Positions 47,672 through 62,000 of a DNA stretch of 64,000 bases are shown one piece after another. Under the pieces are notes generated by a model that saw only the letters and a program-made list of their open reading frames with translations, made no database searches and was not told the origin of the DNA. A program made the translations under genes and the position numbers. How positions within the stretch are numbered: the stretch's first letter is position 1; every line of letters begins with the position of its first letter. This DNA is from Dasypus novemcinctus (Eukaryota; Chordata; Mammalia; Cingulata; Dasypodidae), in the NCBI RefSeq assembly GCF_030445035.2, contig NC_080673.1:161134216-161198215 (forward strand), given 5' to 3'.

Positions 47672-49235
47672 GTAAGAATTAAATGTTCTTTAATGTTTAT
47701 ATGTTTTAGAGGGTTTATGTTGTTATGTAAGTGATATTTTGATTATGTCCTGTTCATAATATAATTTTTTTCCAGCTTTCAGCAAATAACTTCTCTCAGT
47801 CTCATTGACTTCTTTAGGATTCAACTAAATTAAGTCTAGTCTTTTGGAGTTACAAATTAAGATTCATGTACCACCTCCTTTGGGTATTGCTTTGCTTTCC
47901 TAGTCCTGCTTTGTAGTTTGAACTGAGGTTCTAAAATCATACTGATCAGATGGTCTGTTTTTAAGTAAAATAGTCTTTATAAAAGGCCTTCTGGACAAAG
48001 ATAACAATGCTAGTTACACTAGTTTTGGATCCCTCAGGTAATTTAGTATGAAGTGCTTTTTGATTGCAGAAGGATAGCCCAGTTGGTTCCCAGCAGAAAA
48101 GGAACTATTCTAGAGCTGGATCTATTCTAAATTTGGCATGTTTAAAAAACAAGAGCTTTGACTGTTGGCCTTGCCTCGTTTTAAAAATTTTAATTGGGTC
48201 ATCTATTCCTTCCCTGTAATAACAAAACAAATTATAATCAGTTCATGATTGAAAGTTGTTAAAATATATGGAAACCTGGAATTCCATTCCTTTCTGGTGA
48301 TAGAACTGAACAGATTCAGAGGAAAAAGCACATGGTAAATAAGTAAGTGATCTTGACATTAATATATCCAGACTTGAATGTACAAGTAGAACTGTCATTC
48401 AAAATATAGTCGTTCTTCATTGTCTAAAAATCATCAGTATCTAAAAAAAGACCTTTCAAGGACTGAAATACCATAGTAGTTAATAGATTGAGAAAAAGAT
48501 TTCTAAAATATGGAAGTGAAAGTTATACAGATAAATTTACTTTTAATAGGATTTAAGTTTTATAATGTAACCATATAGCTAATCCTTAAAATTTTTCAAA
48601 TATTGATTTTTCTTTTGGTCAATTTTTCCATCAAAATTACAAGATGCCCTTCATCTCACACTATTCATTTGCAACATGAGTATAAAGAAAATCATCATGG
48701 CAAAACTCTTCTAGGATTACATTGTTTCCCAAGGGCCTTAGTGCTTTGATTTTTCACAGCATTCTTTGAAACAAGTATTAAGATATCATCCTTAATAATT
48801 TTCTTATCTTCAGTTGTAATGGGGTAAATTTGGATTCTCATTTGCTGATGGTTTTATCTGTGATGTGAGCTATTCTTCATTATCATTTGATTAATAATAA
48901 ATATAAATTTCAAATCCATGTGTGGACCAAGTGCTACTGTTAAATGGAAAGAAGGCTTGAGTGGGGAACTCAATTTTTAAATAGTGATTTAGTTTATCAG
49001 TAAACATTTTTGCATTTTGGCAACTCAGATAATTAGGACCTTCTGTACACACCTTGGAACTTATTACAGGTTTTCTTAAGACTTGGGAATTTTCCACTAA
49101 ATGAGGAACCAAGCAGGTCATTAACCTCAGTTATCAAATTCTTTCCTTGAGATGAGGCCTTCATATTCATGGTATTTCTGCAATGCTCTATTATTTTCAC
49201 TTCTTTATTGGCTAAAACTACACTATTTAGTTTTC
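47672..49235. other. Intron 5, first part, nothing recognised
   Basis: Diverged intron sequence without confident repeat or exon. Confidence 0.4.
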
Positions 49236-49470
49236 AGTTTTAAGAGTGTCCTTTCCTGACCATCAGCCTCCTAATCAAAATTCTTTCCCACTTTCATGTC
49301 ACTCTGTTCTTTCCTTTTTAGCACTTGTCATAATTTATAATTACTTTTGTATACTTACCATCAGTTTCCTCATTAATTTATAATTTCCATGAGTTTATGG
49401 ATCATTTATATCTACACCTAACAATGCCTGTCACATAACAGATCCTCAACAACTGTTGGAAATTCCTTCA
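49236..49470 (+). repeat. L2 fragment in intron 5
   Basis: 'cctttttagcacttgtcataattta' then 'tttccatgagtttatgga' and 'acaatgcctgtcacataacagatcctcaac' match the L2 3' end. Confidence 0.65.
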
Positions 49471-49499
49471 TAAAACTCCCATTATTTTTCGTTTCTGAG

Positions 49500-50640
49500 C
49501 AATCCTTCTTAGTCTACTTCCTTGACTCTTCTTCCTCCATATGCCTTTTGAACATTGGTGTTCCCTAGACTTTCATCCTACCACTGGTTATTCACTATGC
49601 ATACTCTTCTTGGGCAGTATTCTCCATGACCACTTTTTAAAAATTAACTGTGACAGTCAATACCAGTTAACACTTTGGAACATTCTTTTCAATAGATTTA
49701 ACACTTTAAAAAGTCAACTACTATCAATACAGTAGTAACTACCAATGCATATCTTAAGCCCAGTCCTCTTTCTGAAGTCCAGGCTTCATATTTCAAACTG
49801 CCTGTTGATAATCCTTATACTTACACTATCCAAAATTTAAATTCATTTTTTCTACCAAAATTGCCTTTCTTATAAATATTTGTTCCCTTGGTGAATAGCT
49901 AATCTCTCCATGAAAATATTCTGAGCTTGAAACTTGTGTATCACTCATTCTTAGCTTCTTCCTCTTCCTTTTCTCCCCATTCAATCAGTCACTAAGTACC
50001 ACCCATTTAAAAAATAACTTATTATTTATATGCATCCATTTAACAATAACTTATTTATATATATATGTGTGTGTGTATATAAATATATATATATGTATCC
50101 ACCTCCCCCCAACACTATTGCCTTAATCCAAGTTTACATTTTTTTAAATTTTCTCAAGTATTGCAAACTCATCCTATATCTTGGCTATCTTCATTCTTTA
50201 CCTGTCCCATTCTCCATGCTACTGTCTGAATTATTTTTCAAAAAACCTTGTTTGGTTTATGACTTATATAAGTAAGAGCCTCTCAGTCCCTATTACTCCA
50301 TCACAAGACAAGGTCTAGCCTCTTAGCTTGGCATACAAGACTTTGTATTATTACCCTTCAGCCAAATTCCAAATATCCATGTACCTTATGCTCCAGATTT
50401 TCAAAACTTCTTTTTTATTAACTACCCTATACCTGGGGACTTTTCTGCTTATTCTTAAGACTTGGCTTCAAATAGGAGCCACTCTATAAGCCTTTTTCCA
50501 ACTCCTCCAGAGAGTGGATCTACCTTCATGACATCATTATATTTGATTATTTTGTATGTGTTGTATATATTTTGTATATTTTTGTGCAACAATTTTTATA
50601 CATGTCTGTTATTTTACTGTACTTGGCATCTTAAAGCTGT
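49500..50640 (+). repeat. L2 in intron 5, with AT/GT microsatellite
   Basis: Long diverged L2-like stretch, clearest at 50280-50560 ('agacaaggtctagcctcttagcttggcatacaagac', 'cttatgctcc'). 50053-50098 is an alternating AT/GT run. Confidence 0.5.
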
Positions 50641-50830
50641 ATCATGGTAAGAGCTCTGATACTTGGAGCTGAAAATCCTATATACTTCACATGCTAGCTT
50701 TATGACCTATGACAAGTCATTCAACTTCTCTAAGATATAATTTCCTCATTTATAAAATGATTAAAATATATCTACCAGGAAGGGATGTTGAGGATTAATA
50801 ATGTGGTTATAGATTTTTGGGATTCATTCA
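50641..50830 (+). repeat. MIR in intron 5
   Basis: 'gctagctttatgacctatgacaagtcattcaacttctctaag' and 'cctcatttataaaatgattaaa' are MIR. Confidence 0.7.
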
Positions 50831-50984
50831 CATCTGTTTGTTTATGGAATGGTTAATGAAGTGTTGATTGCTACACTTTCAAATCAGCTTATTCCATTAC
50901 TTTTTTTTAAAGTAGTGGTATTATTGCTTAACATTTATGTATTTATTTACGTAGCAGAAAACTATTATATCCCAGCAACATTTT

Positions 50985-51130
50985 CCTGACAACTGGTTCT
51001 CAAACAGCAGTGTACATAAGAATCACCTGGTCTCCATACCTAGCGACTGAGTCTTTACATTTAGAGTTTCTGCAGTTTGAACAAGCATCACAGATTATTT
51101 TGATGCATGTCATCCTTTTCCAAAATATAA
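50985..51130 (+). repeat. MER5-like hAT MITE in intron 5
   Basis: 'ctggttctcaaacagcagtgtacataagaatcacctgg' matches the start of the MER5A/B group of non-autonomous hAT elements. Confidence 0.65.
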
Positions 51131-51559
51131 GTCATGTTCTCCTTGAGAATAGTGGGGCAGGCATATTAGAACTAAAGAATATCAGTGTGAAATTGTTTTC
51201 TGGTGGCTTTTTTTTCCCCCCAGTTGGCTACTTTTGTAGGTATTCTTAATTATCAATGAAATATTGTTACCTGTGCACTAGCCATAGAGAAACGTAAGTA
51301 ATCCTTTATGTGACCCCAAGTTTCCACTAGCATCTTCCTTCCATTCCCCTCAAAATGCTACTGCCAACATCAATATGTACTTTCCCTTTCTCTTCAGTAA
51401 AAGTTGGGTTGTCTTTTCATTGTTTTTTCTCAGGATACATTTGATGTTGAGGTTTGTTGCCATTTTTCCCATTACTTTTTGTTGTTTGCTTCAGTAGTGA
51501 AAGGCTCTTAGCCCATGGTGTCCATTTTGTAGATCTTTTAGAGTGTCCCTGTCTCTGAA

Positions 51560-51765
51560 GAGATAGCATAATGTAGTATTTAAGAGTGTAGACCCTGGCA
51601 TCAAATCACTTGTTCATTCTTAGCTCTACCTAGATCTTGGGCAAGATAATCTCTCTATGGCTTAGTTTCCTTATCTGTAATTAGGAATAAAGTTAGTATT
51701 TATCTTATAGTGTTGTTTTGAGGATTAAATGAGATAATTCAAAGAAAGTGCTTTGTTCAGTATTT
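51560..51765 (+). repeat. MIR in intron 5
   Basis: 'ttaagagtgtagaccctggcatc', 'cttgggcaagataatctctc', 'gtttccttatctgtaa' and 'gttttgaggattaaatgagataatt' give a nearly complete MIR. Confidence 0.8.
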
Positions 51766-51864
51766 ATCTTTTGAACTATCAAATTTTATTTTAAAACTGT
51801 CCTGATATAAATTAAGCTTAAGAAAATATCCTGCAGTAGGTATTCTTAGTTTAATGTGGTATGT

Positions 51865-52045
51865 GCTAAAGTAGCGTTATAGAGATTCTTCAAATGCTGA
51901 TCCAAGGACTTCTGCCAGATTGACTGCAGATAAACGTGCAAGGGGTCCTGATTCCTATATCCTAATTCCAAAGATTCTGCATTAGAAGATCTGGGATTGA
52001 GCCATGAACCTGTATGTTTAAAAAGCAAAACAAAACAAAAAGGCT
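51865..52045. repeat. hAT-type MER fragment in intron 5
   Basis: 'caaatgctgatccaaggac', 'aattccaaagattctgcattagaagatctggga' and 'gaacctgtatgtttaaaaagc' resemble the MER5/MER20 group. Confidence 0.5.
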
Positions 52046-53332
52046 TCTCCTCCTGGAACACATATATCTTAAGGAAAAATCTAATTAATAATGTTCAGCA
52101 AGGAAAAATAATTAGCAAATTCGTCAGTCAATGTTTTGCTTACTTTATTACATCAAACATAGTTAATTTTTGTTTTAAACTATGAATGTTTTTAATTACG
52201 GGTGATAGCATATTAAATTCTTCATTGAACCTAGATCCCTATAATTAAGAACAAGAAGTATCAGTAAAAATGCTAGTGAAAATGTATACTTATATTAATT
52301 CATTATTGGCTTTGAATTCAATCAAGATGTAATTTCAACATGAAAATGAAAAGGTAAATCTTAATAAAAGAAATGTACTACTATACTGATTTCATTTTTT
52401 CCCTGACAGACGGTATAGTTATAAAATATGCAATATGTTATAGATGTTTAAACTTAAACAAACATTTTAACATTCATTTTTTACTCAACAGTTGTGATGA
52501 GCAAAAAAATCATGTTCAGAGGTCTATTATTTTACATAAAATGTGTATCCATAAGTTGAGTTGTAAAATAGAATTGATTTACTTCTAAGAGATGATAAAG
52601 AACATTTTCATTCTGACATAGACGTACCTATATTCGCACATATTCTTTGAATTATATAAGTTAAAGAGCCTGAGGTTTCTGGAATTTATAAGCATTTTTT
52701 CAGTAATATGTTCTTATATGACAGATCCCATATTTGAATAGATCCCTAATTATTTAAGTACAGTTTGGTTCCAAGACAACTTTAGACTGCACATGTTAGT
52801 AAAACAATCTTCAGGTTTCTTTCTCTAAGATGGCTCTTTCAATATCTGATTTTTTAAAGAATCTTTTGCTTTTCTAAAGTAATATCTGTTGCTTCTCTGG
52901 ACTGAGGCAACTTGATGTATCGTTCCAGATTATATAAATTACTTGTCTGTTGACTTGTAACTGTGTTTTTTCAAAACAGCCTTTTTGTAATTTTTTTTTT
53001 TCTTTCTTCTAGATATCTTCTCCACATCAGTATTTACTGTGTTAATCAGGATAAGGATAGGCATTATGGCATATTCACTAATACCCCATAAGATATTTTG
53101 CTTTATTAAACCAGGAGAAGGCATATGCTTGTCTTTTACCTTAAAAGGTAGAAATAACCCAAACTGTGAAAAAGTGTGGAGCTATTTGTTTTCATTTTAC
53201 TCTTTGAAGAATATTATGCTAAAGTCCTCATTTATTAAAAAAAACAGAAGGAAAGAGGAAGAGAGAAAAAGAGCATCTTAGTCATTTGGAACATGTTTTA
53301 ATTATTAACAGGTGATGTTCCTGGTTTTTCAG
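52046..53332. other. Intron 5, last part, nothing recognised
   Basis: A+T-rich intron; no repeat or extra exon supported. Confidence 0.4.
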
Positions 53333-53507
53333 GTAATGATCCTCATAACAGGTGCACACAAAGCATTTGCCCTGTACAAAGCAATAGAAGAAGGAGTTAA
53401 TCACATGTGGACTGTTTCAGCTTTTCAGCAGCATCCCAGAACTATTTTTGTATGTGACGAAGATGCTACTTTAGAATTAAGAGTTAAAACTGTGAAATAC
53501 TTTAAAG
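53333..53507 (+). CDS. GNPDA2: GNPDA2 exon 6 (residues 199-256)
   Basis: A 175-base exon with acceptor GGTTTTTCAG|GT and donor AAAG|GTGAGC. It begins with codon 199 (Val) and carries the ITGAHKA motif, including Lys208, which binds the substrate phosphate in this family. It continues through the [12 protein letters not shown] segment to KTVKYFK. The frame ends one base into codon 257, matching the Gly expected to open the last exon. A second AG at 53310/53311 lies 22 bases upstream but would break the frame. Confidence 0.95.
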
Positions 53508-54826
53508 GTGAGCATTGAAATTCAAAAAAAGACTGTAAGAATGTTCCATTATAGATGGTAATTAAAACTTAATATGACTGTGGAGTTAGATTCAGCACTA
53601 TGGCCTCTTGAGAACTGGCATTGTGCTGACACAGTAGCCAGTTCTTTCAAGGAATAGAAATTTCTCACCTTAGAAAATAATAGCCGTCAAAGTAGTGTCC
53701 TGTTTTTCTTTTCATGAAGAGAATCTCTTCAATCTGTATTGCCAGTAAACACAATTTTTCTTGAAACCTATAATTTAGTAAAATATATTCTTTTCATCTT
53801 GAATATGCAAGATTGAATAACCCAAAAAGAAATGTTTATAGGTCATTTCTGGTTTTTTTTGCATTGTTTACCTACTTCATTCTCATCCCCCAAGCAAATT
53901 TAGATATACTCAGTGGATAAAATGGATTTCCTACTATCTCATTTAATCCTCACAATTTCAGACAAATCTGTTTCTATATATTAAGGTTATAATGGCTAAA
54001 TATTAAAACAGAATGGGATAAGCTCTACAAGTAAGCATGAGCCTGTCTCCTGTTCAAATTAAGTATAAAATAAGCATCCAGGTTATTTTTAAAGCATAAT
54101 AGTTTGCCCATACATCTGCACATAGGCTGTTCTTTTGCTTCTTCCTCCATTTCAATAAAACTTCTTACTGTACCAGGTTGTATATAGAAAACCACATATG
54201 GTGACTTATGAGATTTCCAAGGGATATTTTGGTTATGCTCAATTTAAAAACTATTCCTTTCTTGACTGAAGTCCACTAATACAATACGTATGTACACATG
54301 AATAAGCTTTATAAAGCACCTATAGTTATATAAAAACACTATCACTTTTTGGCCATACCTATAGGTCAGTGATTCACAAGGTATGTAGTATGTGTACCAC
54401 TGGTATTACATGACTGAATATAGTTAAGTTTTTTATTCTGGTAACCAGCTGCTTATCTGTATTTTGGGAAAAAAATACTGAACAAGTCAAATCTGTATTT
54501 ATGGATATCATTGCTTAAGACAAGGCTAAAGAAGCTATTCTATTTGTTGCTTCTAAAACATCTTCACATTTATCATGTCTGGAAATTAATATGTGTATTA
54601 AAATTGGTGTCATGTCATAGCATATCAGGTAGTATTTTTTTTGGTTGTACATTAAATAATGGTGTGTCTTGGAGTCCACAGTATTTCATATTTATGAAAT
54701 ATAGTATATTAAACTTAAAAATTATAAGTCAAAGGAAACCATTAACTCATGGTTGATGTAAATATGTGAATATAGCAAAATTTTTGAAGTGAAATACAAA
54801 TAATTCATATTTGGGAAACACTGAAA
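53508..54826. other. Intron 6, first part, nothing recognised
   Basis: A short hAT-like fragment may lie near 54365-54430 ('gtatgtagtatgtgtaccac'). No last exon of GNPDA2 was found here. Confidence 0.4.
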
Positions 54827-54832
54827 ATGTTC

Positions 54833-55772
54833 TTTTTTTTAAACAGGCTGTAGGTTTACAGAAAAATCTTGCAGGAAATACAGACATAAGCTTCCCATAT
54901 ATGCCTCCTCACATACACAGTTTTCTCAGTTATTAACCCTTTGCATTAGTGTGGTAATTGATCAAACAATATTATTATATTATTAGCCATAGTCTGTACT
55001 TTACAGTAGGGTTCACATCTGTGTTGTTTGTGTGTGTTTTTAAACTTTTATTCTAGTAAAATATGTACAACCTAAAATTTCCCCTTTTTACCATGTTCAA
55101 ATATATAATTCAGTGGTGTTAATTACATTCACAAGGTTGTGAATGTTGCGAATCACCAACATCTGTACCAATTAACCATTAATTCTCCATTAACATGTCT
55201 ATCCCTGGTAGCTTGCATTCTAGTTTGACTCTTTGAATTTGCTTATTGTAATTATTTCTTATCAGTGAGAGCATGCGTTGAAGTTTGTCATTTTGTGTCT
55301 TATTTGTCATTTTGTGCCTTATTTCACTCAAAGTGATGTCTTCAGTTTTCATCCATGTTGTTGCATGTATCAGAATTTCATTCCTTTAATAGAGATGAGT
55401 AATATTTCTTGTATCTATAAACCACATTTTGTTTTTCCATTCATCTGTTGATGGACACTTGGGTTGCTTCCATCTTTTGGCAATTGTGAATAATGCCACT
55501 ATGAACCATCAGAGTTCAAATACCTGTTTGAGTACCTGCTTTCAATTCTTTTGGGTATATACCTTGAAGTAGGATTGCCAGGCTAGATGGTAATTTTATG
55601 CTTAAATTTCTGGGGAAATATCAAACTGTTTTCCACAATGGCTGCACCATTCTACATTCCCACAAACAATGAAGGTATGTTCTTATTCATCCACATCCTC
55701 TCCAACACTGACTATTTTCCATATTTGGAATCCTAGCCTTTCTAGTGAGTATGAAATGGTAGCATCTCATTG
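54833..55772 (-). mobile_element. L1 3' end, antisense (copy A)
   Basis: Poly-T, then the 3'UTR ('ggtttacagaaaaatcttgcagg') and antisense ORF2 C-terminus ('ttcatctgttgatggacacttgggttgcttcc'). It is 5'-truncated within ORF2. Confidence 0.8.
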
Positions 55773-56062
55773 TTATTTTTTTTCCCTTTATTAGAGAAAT
55801 TGTGGGTTTACAGAACTACCATGCATAAAATACCAGATTCCTATATACCACCCTATTATTAACATCTTGAATTGTTTTGGAAAAATTGGAACAATTGATG
55901 ATAGCACGTTTTTTAAATTGTGCTGTTAACTATAGTCCATGATTTAACTTAGGATTCGCTGTATGCAGATCCATTGATTTTTATTCTGTTACCATATATA
56001 CAATCTAACATTTCCTCTTTTAATCACATTCAGATCTGTCTGTCCATGCTGTTAATTACCTT
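55773..56062 (-). mobile_element. L1 3'UTR, antisense (copy B)
   Basis: A second poly-T-led 3'UTR fragment ('ttgtgggtttacagaactacc', 'gctgttaactatagtccatg'), only about 290 bases long and abutting copy A. Confidence 0.65.
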
Positions 56063-56064
56063 CA

Positions 56065-59000
56065 CAATGTTCTTTTTTTAAATATATTTTTTTACTGAAT
56101 TATATCATTTATACGTGAGCATGCATAAACAGTAAGTATATAGTAAAGATTGTAAACTTACACAGTAAACATATATAACATACAGGGGTTTTATACATCA
56201 CCCCTCCACCAACACTTGCATTATTGTGAAACATTTATTATATAAACTATGCAAGAGCATTGTCAAAATATTACTAACTATAGTCCCTATCTTACATTTG
56301 GTGTATTTTTCCCCCAACCCACCTATTTTTAAAAATGTGTTTTTATTACAGAGGTTGTGAACTTACAAAATAATCATGCACATGTATAGAATTGCCAGAG
56401 AACACCCCATCACCAACACATCACACCGTGGCAGAACATTTGTTACAGATTATAAGATAATATCATCAAAATATTATCATCCATGATGGTCCATAGTGTT
56501 CATTTGGCCCACTTTTTCTGTACATATCCATTATCAACACAGTACATCTTTGGCATTGATGCTAGAATATTATATTGCTGTTAACCACTGTCTATAGGTC
56601 ACACCAACTGTAGTTTTCCCATGCTTCTCCATATTCCCACCACCCTGCAATACTGATGTACATCTGCTCCAGCCCACAGGATACTCTTGCATTTGTACCC
56701 TCAGTTTAACCACAATTCTCATCCACCTCTGGGTTCACTTTGTTATTCAGTCCTTAGATTATTCTTTGCCTTTCTTTCCATTGACATTTACTTCCCCATA
56801 CTACCTTTTTCAGCCACAATCCCATTTATAAACAAGATGCTATCACTATAATATGTTACCATAAACTCTATACATTTCCACACTTTTACAGTCTACATAC
56901 ATTAAGCATCAGTTCCTCTCAACCATCTTATCTCCTTATATCCTATACTCTAGGTTTTAACTCCATGTGTTTATTCTTCATATTTAGTTCATATTAATGA
57001 GACTATACAATATTTATCCTTTTGTATCTGGCTTACTTTGCTTAGTATAATATCTTCAAGATTTATCCATGTTATCATATGTGTCCCAATTTTATTTATT
57101 ATTGCATCATAGTATTCCATTGTATGTATATAGCACATTTTATTTATCCATTCATGGTTGATGGACACTTGGATTGTTTCTGTCTTTTGGCAGTTGGAAA
57201 TAATGCCACTGTGAACATCAGTGTGCAGATACCTGTTCATGTCACAGTTTTTAGTTCTTCTGGATATACTTCTAGTAGAGGAATTGCTGGGTCATACAGT
57301 TTAGCTTCCTGAGGAACCGCCAGACTGTCTTCCACAGAGGCTGCACCATTTTACAATCCCACCAATAGTGAAGGAGTGTTCCTATTTCTCCACATCCTCT
57401 CTAGCAGTTATTGTTGACTGTTTTTTAAATCATGGCCGTTCTATGTGGTGTTAGATGGTATCTCATCGTTGGTTTGATTTGCATTTCAAATCAAATGGCT
57501 AGTGATATTGAAAATTTATTCATGTGCTTTTTGGCCATTTGTATTTCCTCTTTAAAGGAATGTATATTTAAGTCTTTTGTCTGTTTTTTAATTGGATTGC
57601 TTGCTCTTTTATTTTTGAGTTTTATGATCTCTTTATGAGCATAAAAATCAAACCCTTGTCAGATATGTGGTTTTTAAATATATTCTCCCATTGAGTGGGC
57701 TGCCTTTTCACCTAGATGAAGTCCTTTGAATCACAGAATTGTTTTAAGTTTGAGGAGATCCCATTTATCCATGTTTTCTTTCATTGCTCATGCTTTCGGT
57801 GTAAGGTATAAGAATCTACCACCTACCACCAGGTCTTGAAAATGTTTCCCTACATATTCTTCTAGGAGCTTTATGGTATTTGCTTATATTTAGGTCTTTG
57901 ATCCATTTTGAGTTGATTTTTGTATAAGGTCTGAGATAGGGATCTTATTTCTTTCTTTCAGTTATGAATATCCAGTTTTCCCAGCATCATTTGTTGAATA
58001 GACTGTTCTGTCCCAGCTGGGTGGGTTTGACAGGCTTGTCAGAAATAAAAAATCACAGATGTGAGGATCTATTTCTGAACCATCGGTTCATTTCCTTTGG
58101 TCTATGTGTCTTTCTTTACGTCAATACCTTTCTGTTTTTACCACTGTAGGTAGGTAATATGATTTAAAATCTGGAAGTGAGAGGCCTTCAACTTCACTTT
58201 TCCTTTTTAAGATGTTTCTGGCAATTCAGGACCTCTTACCCTTCCATATAAATTTGATAATTGTACTTTTTTCCATTTGCTTAAAAAATGCTGTTGCAAG
58301 TTTTATTGGGATTGCATTGATTCTGTATATCAATTTGGGTAGTGTTGACATCTTAATGATATTTAGTCTTCCAACCCATGAACATGGAATGTTCTTCCAA
58401 TTATTTAGGTCTTTTTTTGATTCATTTAGCAATGCATTATAGTTTTCTGAATACAGGTGCTTTACTTCCTTGGTTAAGTTTATTCCTAAATATTTGATTC
58501 TTTTACTTGCTAATATAAATGGGAATTTTTTCCCTGACTTCCTCCTCAGATTGCACATTATAATTGTACAGAAGCACCACTGTTTTTGCATATTGATCTT
58601 GTGTCCTGGCACTACTGAAACCATTTATTAGCAAATAGTAAAAGTTTTACTTCTGATTTGGATGCCTTTTATTTCTTTTTCTTGCCTGATTGTCTAGCTA
58701 GAACCCCTAAGACTATACTGAACAACAATTGTGACAGTGGGCATCCTTGTCTTGTCCCTGATCTCAACTAGAAAGCTTTCAGTCTTTCACCGTTGAGTAA
58801 AGTGTTAGCTATGGGTTTTTCATATATGACCTTTATCATGTTGAGAAAGTTACCTTCAAGTCCTATCTTTTGTAGTATTTTTATCAAAAAAGGGTGATGT
58901 ATTTTGTCAAATGCCTTTTCTGCGTCAATCAGTAAAATCATGTGCTTTTTCCTCTTTATTAGTGTGGTGTATAATGCGGATTGATTTTATTATGTTGAAT

Positions 59001-62000
59001 CAATCTTGCGTGCCTGGTATAAAACCCACTTGATCATGATAAATAATTCTTTTATGTGTTGTTGGATTCAGTTAGCAAGTATTTTATTGAGGAGTTTTGT
59101 ATCTATATTCATTAGAGAAATGGGTCTGTAATTTTCTTTTTTCATAATATATTTATTTGGCTTTGGTATTAGGGTGATATAGTCTTCATAGGATGAGTTT
59201 GGTAGCATTGTTTAATTTTTTGGAAGAGCTTGTGTAAGATTGGTATTAAATCTTCTTTGAATGCTTGGTAGAACTCACCTGTGAAACTGTCTGGTCATGG
59301 GCTTTTCATTTTGGGGAGCTGTTTGATGACTGTTTCAATCTCTTTACTTGTGATTGGTTTTTTGAGGTCTTTCATTTCTTCTAGGGTCAGTGTAGGTTGT
59401 TTGTATGTTGCTAGGAATTTTTCCATTTCATCTACATTGTCTAGTTTTTTGGCATAAAGTCATTCATAGTATACTCTTATGATTTCTCTTAATTTCAGTG
59501 GGGACAGTAATGTTACCAGTTTCATTTTTTAATTCAATTTTTTGCATCTTTCTTTTTTTCTTAGCTAGCTAAGGGTTTGTTAGTTTTGTTAGTCTTCTCG
59601 AAGAACCAACTTTTGGTTTTGTTCATTCTATTTTTTGTTCTCAATTTCATTTATTTCTGCTCTGATCTTTGTTAAAATTCCTTCTCCTTGCTTTGGGATT
59701 AGTTTGCTGTTCTTTTTCTAGTTCCTCTAGCTGTATATTTAGGTCATTGATTTTAGCTCTTTTAATATTAGCATTGAAGGCTATACATTTTCCTCTCAAT
59801 ACTGCCTTTGCTGCATCTGATAGGTTCTGAGATGTTGTGTTCTCATCGTTATTTGTCTTGCAGTATTTATTGATTTCTCTTGAAATTTCTTCTTTGATCC
59901 ACTGATTATTTAAGAGTGTATTGTTTAATCTCTCTATATATGTGCATTTTCCCTTTTTCTGCCACTTGTTGATTTCTAGCTTTATTCCATTATGATCAGA
60001 GAAAGTGCTTTGTATAATTTCAGTTTTGTTGAATTTATTGAGATCTGCTTTGTGACCCTACATAAGGTCTTTTCCTGGAGAAAGATCCATGTGCACTTGA
60101 AAAGAATGTATATCCTGCTGTTTTGGGCTGCAGTGTTCTGTATGTGTCTATTAGGTTTAGTCCATTTATCATATTATTCAATCTATCTTTCTTTATTGAT
60201 CCTCTGCCCAGATGTTCTAAACAGTGCTGAGAGTAGTGTGTTGAAGTTTCCAACTGTTATTGCAGAGATGTTTGTTTCTCCCTTCAACTTTGCCAGTGTT
60301 TGCCGCATGTACTTTGGGCCATCCTGGTGAGTCTCTTGCAGACAGCATATGGATGGCTCATATTTTCCTATCCATTCCACCAATCTGTGTCTTTTGATTG
60401 GGGAGTTTAATCATTAACATTTAATATTATTACTATAAAGGCAGTTCTTATTTCACCCATTTTGTCTTTGGGTTTTATCTGTCATTTATTTTTACCATAT
60501 TTCTTTGACACTTTTAGTTACTGTTACTGATATAGTCATCATTTCTAGACTGTCTTCCAAGCCTCTCTCTCCTGTCTTTTTAGGCTGTAACACTCCCCTC
60601 CCTTTAGTATTTCCTGCAAAGCCAGGCTTTTTGTTATAAACTCTGTAAGTTTCTGTATATCTGCGAATAATCTCACCATCATGTTTGAAAGCCTATCTTG
60701 CCGGATATAAAATTCTTTGCTAATAGTTTTTCTCTTGCAGTATCTTAAATATATCATACCTGCCTTTTGCCTCCATGGTTTCTAATGAGAAATCAGCACT
60801 TAATCTTATTTGGTATCCCTTATATGTTATGCATTACTTTTACTCTTGCTGCTTTTAAAATTCTTTGTTTTTGGCATTTGACATTCTGATTGGTATATTT
60901 CAATTATTGTGGTCTTTAACCCTAGTAGTGTTGGTTTGTATTTAAAATTTCTGTCTCTTTGAGGCTATCATATCGCTTGTTTTTCTTGTATTTTTTAGTT
61001 CTTACTGTTTTCCTTTGTCTCCTTGAGCATATTGAAGATCCTTTTTTTTAATGTTTTATTTTTAAGATAATCTTTGCCCAGTTTTTCCAAAGTTGTCTTC
61101 ATTAATTGTTTCCTGGTTGTTATCTTGTACCTTTGGATGGACATCAGACATCAGTGCCTGTTTTTTATTTTTTTTGTGTTTTTTTTGTCTTGTAATATTT
61201 TGTTGCATACTGTAATTTTTAATATTTTATATTGTTTACTCTGGGATTTAGTCTCTGACCTGTCTGTTCATTAAGTTTGTATCTGCCTAGCTATAGAACA
61301 GTGCAAAAATTGCCTTTCACCATCTTTGCAAATTGGTACTCTGCATTGGGTGGTACTTTTCTTCAGAATTTAGCCAAGAAGATTCAGCTTGAGGCAAATG
61401 TGTAGTGCAAGGTCCTCTCTGTCTTTTCAGAGCCTGTCTTGTCCTGGACTTGTACTTGCTCCTGGCCTCATGAATTCCCACGTTTACAGGAATTCAGATG
61501 CCCCCTGTACTCCCAATGAAATAGATTTTCTCCACCTCCTGGATGCTTTATTATATGACTTAAAGCAAGTAGTTCTTTGCCTCAGGCTGCTCTGATTCAT
61601 TTGTTTCTTATGCTGCTTTAGGTGTCAACAAGCTGCTTCTGCCTACAGGGCAAGTTCTGGGACGCCAAGCCAGAGAAAAATTTCCTGGTTCTGTCTTTCA
61701 TACTGCTACCTGATATATTTGTACAGACTTACGGCCATTCCAGTATGTGCATAGGGATTACTCTGCATCTCTGGAATAAGGCTAGGAACCCATGATGGGC
61801 ATGCAGGCCTGCCCTACACTGTGGGGGAAGGGATGAGGGAGGAGCAATAAGAGCATTAATAGCATCTCCTACCATTTTTTTAAAGCTGTGTTGTCTTGAT
61901 TTGGCGCACACCCAGTTATTGCAACCCTTTATCTGTGTTCTGGATTTCTGAGGAATACTTCTGTCTCCTTTTGCTAGTTCACAGATTCTGGAGGGAAATG

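Noticed and set aside
47453..47734. Reading exon 5 as a single 93-codon gene
   Set aside because: Its ends are intron read-through; clear acceptor and donor sites bound the conserved part at 47487 and 47671.
58226..58624. 132-codon minus-strand open frame
   Set aside because: It is the reverse transcriptase thumb part of a broken L1 ORF2, not a host gene.
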